From contig NC_087065.1 of NCBI RefSeq assembly GCF_963678635.1, positions 48,422,381 through 48,486,380 of the forward strand: a stretch of DNA of 64,000 bases, given 5' to 3'. Below are positions 25,101 through 37,800 of the stretch, one piece after another. The notes under the pieces are model-generated. The model was given only the letters and a program-made list of their open reading frames with translations. It was not told the DNA's origin and searched no databases. The DNA comes from Symsagittifera roscoffensis. Its lineage: Eukaryota > Xenacoelomorpha > Acoela > Convolutidae. A program made the position numbers and the translations under genes. How positions within the stretch are numbered: the stretch's first letter is position 1; the number at the start of each line of letters is the position of its first letter.

Positions 25101-28100
25101 ACTTTAACACTTTTGCTGTTCAACAGTGTAGTTTGCCTTCCTTTCAACAAAAGAATTAAATTTAAAAAACAAACAAGGATAGCCGGTTACTGTGCAAGTA
25201 GCACAGAACGTTCCGACTGTAGTCTTATTATAAAAAAAAACAAGAAAGTTTTTTCTCAAATTAGTGTCGTTTTTTTTTCGGCGTAGTCTGTAAAAAGAAT
25301 TGAACAAAAACATAGTGACAAGGCATATTCCACAGCCATAATAAAATTTAAAAAAAATTGAAAAAACAATTTTTGTTAAAAAAATAGCTAGAAAAACGAA
25401 AAAAAAAATCAAAAACTATTTCTTTTGCAGTTTTTTGAATTTTTGATTCCTAAAAGACCCTAAAATACTCAAAAAAACTAAAGTTATTCGAGTAAAACTA
25501 AGTTTTTATGTTTTAAATTAAACTATTGTAAGCTTTTAAGCCATTAAAGTCAGCTATTGAAAGCCTGCTCTCTCGCTTTATTCGCTCGAATAAGACGAAT
25601 AACCGAAAATCTCACACCGGTTTTTCTCGACACTGAAAAAAATTTTCGAAATTTTTAAAGTCCTTCGAATCAAGACTATAAGGGCTTTAAAATGGTAAAC
25701 CACTCAACTCTCTCTGCTGAGTATTTGTTTTAAAAAATCAATGATCATAAAAAACCCAAAACACACCCGGATACAAATGGTCAGAACAATAAAATTAGAA
25801 ACCGCGATGGTTGGAACAATTTTTCAAATGGTCGGTAAACAATTGAAACAGAAGCCGCGAAAAATAATTTTGAGCCTGAACAATTTTTAAGACTTTTCAT
25901 TGAAAAAAAACGAAACAAGAATCATCGCGACCTAGATAAGAGTCTCAACTATGTTCATCGACTTTTAGATAACAAACAAAAAAACAACAACTAATTAGCT
26001 ATAATTTAACTCTTAACTTTTTTTAGGATTTTCGCCGAAAATCTCAGCAAAGGAAGCGGCAAAACGCAGCTCAAAGAACTGCAAAAAAAAACAAGAAATA
26101 GATATATACGCCTTGAAAAAAAATCAACATCAAAATTCTACCAGATTCGAATTCGCTCGCGTGAAAAATCAACTATATTTTTGGCAACCGAACATGAAAT
26201 TCTTTCGAACTTTGGGTAATAGGAACAGCGTTTCAGAGCTAGAAAAATGGCTGGAGACACATCAACATCTAAAGAAGTATCGAAACTTGAAACGAAAGTA
26301 ATTAACGAAAGTATTTGAAAAATAGAACGAAACGTAGATGAACGAAACTACAGCACTGTGATTTATTTCAAGACCAACATGTGCAACAGGATATGAGAAA
26401 CGGGATACAAGTTTCATCTGTATAACTGCCACCCACCTAGAAAAGTGGTAGTCGAACTGTCCCAGTCCCCTGGAAGCCTTGACGTCCTTCCAGTTGATGC
26501 CTCTCTCCACAGCTGTCTGCATGACGATCGGGTGTTTCTCTACCAGCGAGATCCACCTTTGAGTCAGAATGTAGCTGTACAGTGCCTGCATCTTGTCCCA
26601 TCTCTTCAGCCCCCTTGCAGCCCTAAGCATCAACTTATTACACCCCACAATCACTACATAAATATTGCACAATTTTCGAGATATTTTTAACGCACGTTTT
26701 TTGAACTACTATACGTTGTCGAAGTATTAAAAGTTCATGAATCAGAACATACCCAGTTTTTCTTGCCGAAAATTACTAAGATGAGCACAATTTAATTTAG
26801 TGCAATTGCTCTAATTACAGGTAATTTCTTAAGCCTTAAAATAGAGTGAATTGTCAAATTTCTCAATTATCGACGTTTTCTCGGATTTTTGTCTATTTAT
26901 TGCAAAAAAAACTCAAAACAACTGCTTGTTTTTTGTAAAATTTTGAGAAAATAACGAGTGACTGCCGATAAACGTTGGCATAATAGACTCATGCTTCAAT
27001 TTCGCTAGGATTTCATCTGTCAAACAACACTTGAAACTTCGCAAAACTCATACGTCAATTCCTGCATTATGTTATTGATGTAGTGATGTGGCTGCTGAAA
27101 TGGTAAATCTAACTTGTGAAATATGAGAGAAAACAAAATTGGTCTTTAAAAAATGAAATTAAAATAAAATGAGCTGAAGAAACTATAGGATGTGTCGATA
27201 TTTAAGCCTTACTGACCTCTGAAACTGAAAACAAGTTTAATGAGTTTTCAACTCTTTTTAAATTAAAATAACACTAGGAAACCACTTTTATTTAAACATG
27301 ATGCATTAAAAAATAGCCCGGGTAAGGCAGACTGTCTGAATTAAAAAAGCTAGAAATCATTATTCCATAATCAAACTATGATGAGCTAGAGCGCTTCGTA
27401 TCGCACGAAGCTCCCAAAAAATATTTTCAGATCGATGAAAATTCATCAAACAAATATACGCAAATTATTCGGTTTACTTTTCTTGAAACTTTCTTTGCAA
27501 AAATGTCTTCTTTAAAAATAACTTACACAAGAGTAGCTCTCACCTGATGCAGTCGTAACCCTGGCATATGGAGAGAGCGGCCACAAACTTCTCCTGTCTC
27601 TCTGGCCTCTCGCCCAGGTACTTGCATATCTGGTTGCCACCCATGCTGTAGCCCAGGGAGATGAATTTCGAGTCAGGAAACATCTCCATTACCTTGTCAC
27701 ACATGGCCGCGTACTCCTGTTACAAAGAAACAATGAAGAAAACTACTTGAAAGAGGCGAAGCGATACAAAATGCGGGTCAATATTCCAATAAAAAACTTG
27801 ACAACATGAAAAATTTTTAGATAGTTCAAAAAGACTAACCGTATTTTATGTCCGAGCCCTGAATATCCCGATAGCGACAACCCTTTAACTGGCCTCCAAT
27901 AGTTCTTGGTAAATAAAGAATATCGAAAATAAAGTGCCAAAACGGAATTAATACGCGAATTAATATGACAGATTTAGTTTAAATCGCGTATTGAAACTAT
28001 TACGAAATTGACGAGAAAGTTCTAACCACATATAGGCTAGTGCAAGCGATACCAAAGATTCCAGAACCGCTCCCCAAGCTGTCTAACTTTCTTTGTAAAT

Positions 28101-31100
28101 TGGCTTGAAAAAAAATACCCATAGCATATTTGTTCCTTCGGATATGGGAAGCATAACTGAAAAGAACGGAATAATTCACACAGAGGCGAAGCTCAGCTTC
28201 GCACCACTTGCGATACAAGACAAGAAAGCCACTAAGTCAAAAAATCAAAATAATTAAAAAGTAAAAGTCAAAAAACTAGATCTATCATAGTTTTCAAATA
28301 AAAAAAACATCCCATGACAATGGAATGTGTAATAAGCTTCGGAAGGTAGCAAAAATTTACCAAAAGGTAGCAAAGACGAATGATACCATAGCAGAAACCC
28401 TTTAAGCAGAAAAAACCAACAAGACTTAAGTTAATAAGTCCCCTGCCCCAAAACACAGACACGCACACACAATTTTTTTCACTCAATACAACAGGCCAAA
28501 ACCTATCAAACCAAAAAAGGAGAAAACAAAACAGAAAAAAATTGCTGTTATGAAAACTTGAACTAGATTTCTAAGATTTCAAGCGTTTTGAGCGACCCAG
28601 ATGTGAGAAAAAAAATTTGTTTTCCTTGAAACGAATTGATATTAGGTCACTGAGCCGATGAAAATAGGCCGAAATCATTTGGGCAGAATAACATTTTAAG
28701 CAAAAAAAGAAGACATCAAAATTAAATTAAAACAAAAAAGCAACTTGAATGTAACAAAACTAACTAAAACAACAATTCTACAATAAAACAACTAAGCCGA
28801 CAAAACATAAGCAGACAATTCATAAGTCGACAAATTTTTTTGTGAAACGGAATATTTCCCATTAGATAACAAAAACAGTTCCTGTCAGTTTCGAAACCGA
28901 GGACCTTTGTCGCCTCAGGCGTATTCGTTACTTCCAGACCAAGTGCGCCGGAGACTGAACTTAGAAGTGAGTGAAATAAAAAAAATAAAAAGAATGAAAA
29001 CTGCTCTTTTAAGTTTTGTGACCACATGAAATCATATTTCAGACACAGAGGCGCTTCACAAACATTCGAGAACAAGACAAAAACAGCTCTATAAAATTCA
29101 ATAAGATGAAATAGAAATAAGCCTTAAATTAGAGAACAATTCGCCTACGTCTCGGGTTCGATCTGCGACCTAGAGATTGAGAGTCTCACACACTAGCCAC
29201 GGACGCTTAATGAATCACATTACTAGCCACAAATAAAGCAGAGAGCAGAAGCTATGAAATTTCTATTTCTACATATCATAATTATAGCAGAAGTGCCACC
29301 TGAGCACTTTTATTTGCGAGTAAGCTTGAAAAAAATTTTTTTATACTAATAAGCTACGCTCGCAAGCTCGCTACTCTAAACACACAATAGAAAAATAGAA
29401 TTCTCCGGAAAAATAAATAGTTTTTTATAACTCAAATGAATTTAAAATTCAAACTTTGAAAAACCATTAAAACGTCATATCTAGGAAACTTAAATGGCCT
29501 ATGAAAAAAAAACGCAGGCGAAATTTCCAACTACTGAAAGTAATCTGAGAGCACAAACCTTGTTCGGAATTTCAAACTTTATTAAGTTTTTATTAAGGTT
29601 AAGCTTTTCCAAAAAATATTGAAAATCGTCATATCTTAGGAACTAAAAAACCACTGACAGTCACATTTGAAGGAAAAGTTTGTGATCACTGAGCTTACCC
29701 TGACAGCACCCAACTACAGGGTTGGAAATTTCGTGAATTTTTTAAACCTAAAATTACCGAAAAATTCGGAAAAAATCAAAAAATGTCATATCTCTAAAAA
29801 CTAAAAAAAACTGAGCCTTCATACTTAGAGGCAAGTTTCGCAACGCCTGAGAGTACCTTGACGTTGTTTCACAAAAAAAACGGAATTTCAAATTTTGCGA
29901 ATTTTATTACATGTAAGCTCTTTGAATTTTTTTAAATCATTAAAAAAACGTCATATCTAGGAAACTAAAATATGTTGAGAAGTCACAATTTGAGTAAAGG
30001 AGGTTTGCAATCCCTGAAACTACCCTCACTGTACCCAATACAGATTAAAACAATTCCACCTTTTTTTGAATTTCCTGAAATAAAACTTGTCTAAAATTTT
30101 GGAAAAACTCACAAAAAACGTCATATCTCGAAAACTACAGGGAATTGAGGAGTCATATGGGGAAACGAGATTTGCAACGCTTGAGAGTACCCTGACAAAA
30201 CCTCACTACATAGATAGGAATTTCAAATTTTGTGAATCTTATTTTGATTCTAATTTCTTTGAACACTTTTAAAAAGGCATGAACGTCACATCTCCGAAAC
30301 TAAAAGCAATTGAGCAATCGCATTTGCATGCAAAATTTGCCACTGGTGAGAGTACCCTCACAGTTTCAAACTACAATTTTTTATCTTTTAAAATTTTTGA
30401 ATCAAAATTTTTTTGATTTTTCTTTTGAAATCCTAAAAACGTCTCGAAAACTACACGGGTTTGAGCAGTCATATTTAAAGGCAAGATTCGCAATCCCTGA
30501 GAGTATCCTGACAACACCTAACTACAAGGTTGGGATTTTCAAAGTTTGAGAACTTCAAATTAATTCTTCTGACAATTTTTGAAAAAATGGTCGAATCTCA
30601 TTTAGTAACAAGATTTGGGTATTCATAATGGAGGCAAAAATCGCAACCTCTCTAGGAAACCTGACAGCAACCCACTAATGGGTTGCTAATTTTAATTTGG
30701 TGAAAACACTGAATATAAACTGAAAAATCGGAAAATTTTCTTAACGATTGCAAGATACGGCATAGCATAAATATGAAAAAAATCTTTCGTTAAACATGCA
30801 AAAATAATACGTTGAAAAAGCTTAAGCATAGGATAGTGAAGCCCGCATTTAAATATATAATAGATATAATATATTTTCTGACCTGAAATGTATCTTATTT
30901 AGTTATTCATCTGGAAGGAACATTTCACTACATTTGTTTTTGTCAAACTGAGAACTCTCGTCTTGAAGATAAACAAATCATATTTAACAAGTTTTACACA
31001 GAGCCGATGTTGCAACATCGCAAACACGAGCGAGAAAGTTGCAAAGATTCAGGAGCTTTCAAATGCACAAAAGCTCAAATTTTGCAAGCTTAAGCTGTAA

Positions 31101-34100
31101 TAAGTTGAAAGTAATGGGGTTGCCTTTAAAATAACAAATTAAAGGCAACCCCACTAATTTTGTATGTAATAAACTAGAATGCACTCAACTAAATTGCGCG
31201 TAAATTATGCATTTCGAAAATCTCACGAACTATATCGAGTTTAAATTATGTTGAAAAATAGAATTTTTTTATTATCCTGTTGCATGAAAATAAATTGAAA
31301 ATTTAACTTCATGCAACATCTCGCAAGCTGGCTAGTGCAATTAAATGGAAAAAGGCACCTACACAGCCCAAACCAAAATTCGCAGAAAAGATAGCTAAAA
31401 ACTTGAACTCTGAGCACTCAACAAAACTTGATATTATCAAAGAACTTTAGCAACTAACGTAATTTCTTTATCTTGAATAACTTCCACATCAGCTTCACAG
31501 AATTTAGTGAGATCAGCGGGAACTATGCCGACAAAATTTCAGACAAAAACTACATTGCAAATACAACTTTTTAAAAAACTTTCTGATCGCGGTCGTTACG
31601 CATACATTTATCAAGCAGTTAGAGAAAGTTCAAAGCCGGCCTAAACTTAGTTCATGAATGATTCAACTTGAGCCGAAAATTAAAAACCGACAAGAAAAAA
31701 AAACGGAAAAACTATATAAAACGTTTCTGAAATAATCGCACCGGTTATCGAATTATCTACCTACGTCAGGAACATTGCATCTAAGTCATCTGTGAACATT
31801 TAAAATTTATGATTATGATTATTTGCAAAAAGAATCCACGAAACGAAGACAAAAAATTTAATTTATTCAGTTAAAAATTCAACAAACTCGCAAAAAATTT
31901 GTAAATTAACTCCACTGTTAAAAATATTAAAATTTTATTCAAAAATAGAAACGTCCGCATTATCAGTAATAGCTCGTGCTGTTAATACTGGTACCTAACC
32001 GACAAAAAGCAGTATTGCGATAGACCGAACAAAAATTTGTAGTTTACAAAAATTACTGGCGGAACTCAACCCTACGTTGTTCCTCAGCGTCCTAGGCAGA
32101 AGCGTTACCTGTTTTACCAAATGTACACAATTGCTCCAAGAAATGCAATTAATATGAATCAAGCTACCGAATGATTCATGATTTCTAAACGAATGATTCA
32201 TTATTTCTATATTTCTAGTTGTTAACATGAAAAAAGTCTTTGATCAGATTTGAGAACGTGTGCTAGCCGCCGCACGTAAAATAAGCAAATGGTAGAAACT
32301 TAGAAAAAAAACGGCAGAAATAGTTTTTCATTCAAATCACTGGGATTTAAACGGAATTGGGAACACTATTGAAACAAAAACAAAACAGCCGCATGATCAA
32401 ACCAAAAAAAAACATGAATCGAAAGAACAACATCTCAAAATTTCTACAATTATATGTACTACAATTTGTACGCAGCCCAGCCAAGAGACAGTTGGAAAAG
32501 AGTTAGTGAACGCAAGTAAACAGACAAAAAACTGACTGGAATTTCGAAACAAAAATATATGGCTTTCCAGCTCTTTGAATTTCAAGAATTTGTTTTTACA
32601 AACGAAAACTATGTCAATTTAAGAAAGATGGATCAATATGTACAATTTTTATTCTGCTGGTAAATCCACAAATTAAATTCCACTTTTGAAACTGGAAGTC
32701 GATCACGTTTTGTGCGACCTTTACATTTTCGTAATTGGAGAGCGCAACTTACTTAACTTTTAGCAGATGAAATTGCATAGCACTCCAATAGTGCATTCAT
32801 ACCAAAAAGCATTCATAAATTCATTAAAATGTATGAATGAACGAAAGAACGATAAATCATCGTGAACTAAATAAAAGTCTGAACAACGTTCATGGACTCT
32901 TCAAAACAAGCGTTTAAAATGTCGAAGAAAATCACGTTAAAACTGAGTCAATTTCAATACTCTTTTATGATTGACACCTTTTATAAAACAATTAGAAAAA
33001 ACTGGCCCCATTTTCATTTTAAACAAAATTTACCAACAACCGCAATTTGCTGCTTTTGTAAGACCGAGAAAGGAAATTACAGGGTTAGAAATACCAGTTA
33101 AACCACTTATGAACCTCCATATACAGCCACATATACTAACTTCCGTGTTTCCATAAGTGAACAATCTGGGCGTCTTTAGCTCGACCTCATCCAACACTCC
33201 CAAATGGTTCAAACACACTATTCTGTATCCCCTCGCACAGGCTGCTCCGATAGTGCTCTGTACGTAACTCTTGTTGTAGCTGCCAAAAATTCCCGGACAG
33301 ATCAGAAGAGTGATTTCCTCACCTAAATTAGATACAATCAAGAGTAGTTGACTCAATACAGTCGAAGCCATTATTTACTTCAGACAGACGTCCTAGCATT
33401 ACTAATTTTTCATAGCTACCAAGTGACAGTTTTTAATATATTTACAAAATTGTTTGCAGTGATTACTTCATTAGTCCGACCACGATAGTGAACTTGGTAA
33501 TTAAGGCAACTGAGAAAAAATCTAGCTCTTAATTTGAACTTAACACCAGTCGCCACTTACCATGTGCACATTAAAACAACGCTTTCACATTACTCGACAA
33601 AACGAGAAATCATAGAGTATGAAAGACAAAAAACAATCAGAGAGGTAAAGATTCAACGATTTTCCCCGTATTTAGAGAGTTACAAAAGAAACCTGGTAGA
33701 AGCGCCGGTTTTATTCCAAATGATTCTGAAATCAAAATGATTCGGAAATCGAGCAATTCAATTACAGGAACCCTGAAATTGTTAGACATCAGTCCTGCTA
33801 GTTTTCATAACATTAAAGTAGCAAACCTGGTGAGCAAAACATTGTTTAAAAACTTAATTATACAAGTGAATTTGCTGCCTTGCACGCAATTTTTTTGTTG
33901 CGTAAAACATATGGTACATTCCATCATCTCATGTAGGATAAAAAAGACACTCTCATTTCTGTTCTGGAACACCCAAATAAACACTAAAACTTCAAATTTT
34001 TGGATTTTTCACGATTTATTCAAGCTTCTAGGACAAAATTTATTCAAAAAAAAAACATTTTACTGAGTAAGCTCCTTTAAGCGATACAAAAAATATGAAA

Positions 34101-34802
34101 ACACCGATAATCGCTCAATTATTTTGTTCTTCAATGATTCAATGGTAGAACTTCGTAGATTTTGCCAAAAATAATTCTTGTTGTTACGACCATTGACAAT
34201 GGGGAGGAACTTTGTATTCGGGTTTGCTTTAGTTTTTTTTTCTTTTTTGTATTCACACAATCAAATACCACAAATAATCACCGGAATGGGTTTTTAGTTC
34301 GAACGAAATTTTAAAATTCTCAGAAAATTGTCCCAGTGTCGAGAAAAACCAGTTCGAAGTTTTTGTCTAATTTTGAGCGAGTAAAGCGATCGAGTAACCT
34401 TCTTTACATGAAAATTGCTCTTTATATGAAAATTCCAACCTTCTTTGGAAATCTGAAAATTAAATTCCATTTTCGAAACCTTTATTCTTTTATAATTTAA
34501 ATGACCTTTATACTTTTGCTGTTCGACAATTGAGTTTGTCTTCCGTTCAACAAAGAAAATGAACTAAACTTAAAAAGAAATCCAAAGTCAAACCACGAGT
34601 AAATTTGAGCGTGAAAAAATTATTTTAAAAACAAAAAAAAATCACCACGTCCTATATTCTTCGACGCTCATCGACTATTAATAACGCGACCAATATTAAT
34701 ATTTTCAATTTATTCTACAAAGATTTAGTTACACGGACACATAGGGTAATTTTAGCAGAACAAAATAGCGATGGAATCTTTTTAGTCTATCTTACTTGTG
34801 AA

Positions 34803-34851
<49 letters not shown>

Positions 34852-37800
34852 TTCACAAGTAGTGCTCAAAATTTAGAGAAAAAGAGTTATTACCTTTGAT
34901 GTGCATAATCAAAATAAGACTGCTCGTATCAGGGCAAAGCCCTGAATGTACCGACTGCCTTTTCAGGTTTATCGAGCAGTAGTAACATAAAAAAAGAAAT
35001 ATAATAAAAAAATGAAAAATTTTTCTAAAATTTGATATTTTTTATGAAATTATCCCCCCACACGCCATATAAAGTTTAAAAAGAATACATTTTGCTCATT
35101 GTAGCAAAGCAAGTATGGCGAATCAGCTTCTTTCAACCAATTTGGAACGATTTCAAAGACGGAATAAATCTCCGCTTACGCTTTAATAACGCGAAATATA
35201 TCGCTCGTTAATTGTCCCAATTTAGCCGAAATGGCAATCTTTAAACCCCCATAATTCTACCAAAAATGATCACAGGTGAAATATCTTTTCAAATTCAAGC
35301 TCAAGACAACAATACCTTTGAATGATATTTAAAAATTCCGTCAAACATTGCTAGTTAAAAAGTCGAAATTTGTCTGAAGAAAAAAAAACCCACACCGAGC
35401 ACAAATATTCCGTCACTTTCGTATCGAAAGTCGGAACAATAATTTATAAGAATAATTTTTGTTTACAACATTCAGTATCTAATTTGTGACATTTACGCAC
35501 ACAGAAGGCCAAAACTCTGTAATATTTCGAGGACATAATAACTTCTTTGCTACCTTGTTTTACGGAATTGACCAGACTTATTACACTTTATTGTTCCGAC
35601 TTTCGATACGAAAGTAACAGAATATTTGTGATCGGGGGGGGTTTTTTTCTTCAGACAAATTTCGACTTTTTAACTAGCCGTTTTTGATGGAATTGTTTTA
35701 TATCATTCGAAAGCTATTGTTGTCCTGAGCTTAAATTTGAAAAAATATTTCACCTAAGATCTTTTTTCGTGAAGTTATGAGGCTTTAAAGATTGCAATTT
35801 TGACCAATTTGGGACAATTAACGCGCGATATAATTTGCGTCATTAACGCGTAAGGGGAGATTTAATCCGTCTTAGAAATCGTTCAAAATTGGTTGAAAGA
35901 AGCCTATTTGCCATAATTCATTTGTTGCAAGGAGCGAAATCTATTGTTTTGTACTATATATGGCGTGTGGGGGGATGATTTTTATCGAAAAATTTTCAAA
36001 TTTTAGAAAAAAAAGATTTTCATTTATTTTATTTCATTTAATGTTTTAATGTTGTTTATGTTATTACTGCTCCATAAATGATAAAAGGCAGTCGGAACTT
36101 TCAGGGCTTCGCCCTGATACGAGCAGTCTTGTTGATTATTTATACTCAAAAATTGACGGATTAATTTGGAAATTCAGCACTCTTCTTTTTTAAAAACAAA
36201 TTTCAACACAGGACATTGCATTTTCAAGCACAGGCAAACATTGGCAACAGAGAGCTGTAAAAAGTAAAAAATACTCGTTGGAAAATAAATGCCATATGCG
36301 GGATTCGAACCCCGAGTCTTACATCTGCACTAAATCACCATCCTGTTTCGCATGCAACAGTAATCAAATAGAGGATAAAACACACACTAAATTTTCAACG
36401 AAATTCACAATGTGTAAATTTCTTTGGCACGGGACAGTTATGATATGTCTCACAACTGTGCCAGAGTTTTGAAGTTTTCTCGTTTATCATTAAATTTTAC
36501 TACAACTCCTCTAAAATTCCTTAATTTTACAAAAAAAGTTTAAATGCACTCTTTTGTGATATCTTTTGAAATAACGAATGTCCTGTTTAAATGACAAATC
36601 AGCATTTGTGCTGAAGTTGAGCGCCATTGTTGCTAAAAAGCAATCGGGTCGTAATTTTTTGGATTGAATCGAGTTTGAAAAATAGCTGTCCAAAGACTTG
36701 TCAAATGTTACAGTAGAATTATGACCTTTCAATTGAATCATTCAAACTCGATTTATGCTACTCTGGCGACACGTGGAGATACATAAAAGACAACTGGGAG
36801 GAAAAAAGTTGTTTTTTCAGTCTACAATACAACGATAACTTTTCCAACGAGAGCCAACTCTAAGTAGGAACGCCCTCGATTAATAGCTGTATATCTGCAT
36901 GAATTTAAAATATAAGAGAGCCCATCAATTTTAAAAACTTAAAATCTATTTCAACTTTAAAATCTATTTCAAATATAAAAATTTTACTCGAGAAAACAAT
37001 ATGGCTTACCACTTTGGTGTGGTTTGAGTGGCTCGTAGACGTGGAACGAGACCACAGATGTGTCTGGGAGAGTGACGAAGTATGGCTTGCACTCGCTCAC
37101 CTCTATGGCCCTGTGTGGCTTCTGCATGACTCCAAACAGAACAGTCTGCACGTGCCCGCTCTTGCCCCAGAACCAAGTTGGCTTATATCTTAACACAAAA
37201 CTTTACTTTGCTTTCAAAACTAATTCCAATTCAACATCAAATTTAGTGCATCCAAAAGTAAAATGATACGACTTTCAATTGTTTTTATTTTGGCTACCTA
37301 AACCTCTATCGCATTTACGCCAGTCACATATCATCGAGACAATTGGTTTAAAAAAATAAACAATTTTTTCGAAATGTAAAATTCTATTTTAAGCAATATT
37401 TGACAGTGACAACACATTTTTTGACGGTATTTCTTTCAGGGACTGATCTAGGGTTTTCGGTAAGGGGACGAGGATTTTGGCCACCATTTGGATAGGTGGA
37501 CGAAATGGATTTTTGTTTCGAGGGCCCAGAAAATTGAGTAAGGCAGAACAGCTTACACAGATTTGAACACGGTGCATTTTTCCATGATTATCTTCATGGG
37601 ATGGACTTCTTTCTCGACTTCGGCTCCTGTCTCGCCCACTGTATCTTCGGCGCCATCTTTCGGTTCCTCCTTTGAAGTCCTCTGAAGTTCATCTACTCCG
37701 GATTCCTCCTCCTTCATGTGAACAAGAGGAGCCTCCCCCATTTGATCCAGGTGCAACAGTCGCTTGAACAGATAGAGAACTAGGAGCACTATGGTAACCA

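Noticed and set aside
33534-34066. Two adjoining open frames as a possible gene in ABHD2 intron 2
   Set aside because: Residue composition follows the AT bias, there are no motifs or splice signals, and part overlaps dispersed repeat R3.
36295-36345. tRNA gene on the minus strand
   Set aside because: The T-arm is perfect but the acceptor and D arms cannot be paired; more likely a SINE head.
37440-37545. Additional hAT-type MITE fragment (CTGATCTAGGGTTTTCGG, AAATGGATTTTTG)
   Set aside because: Some blocks resemble the MITE at 52.0 kb, but the match is short and lacks termini and target duplication.
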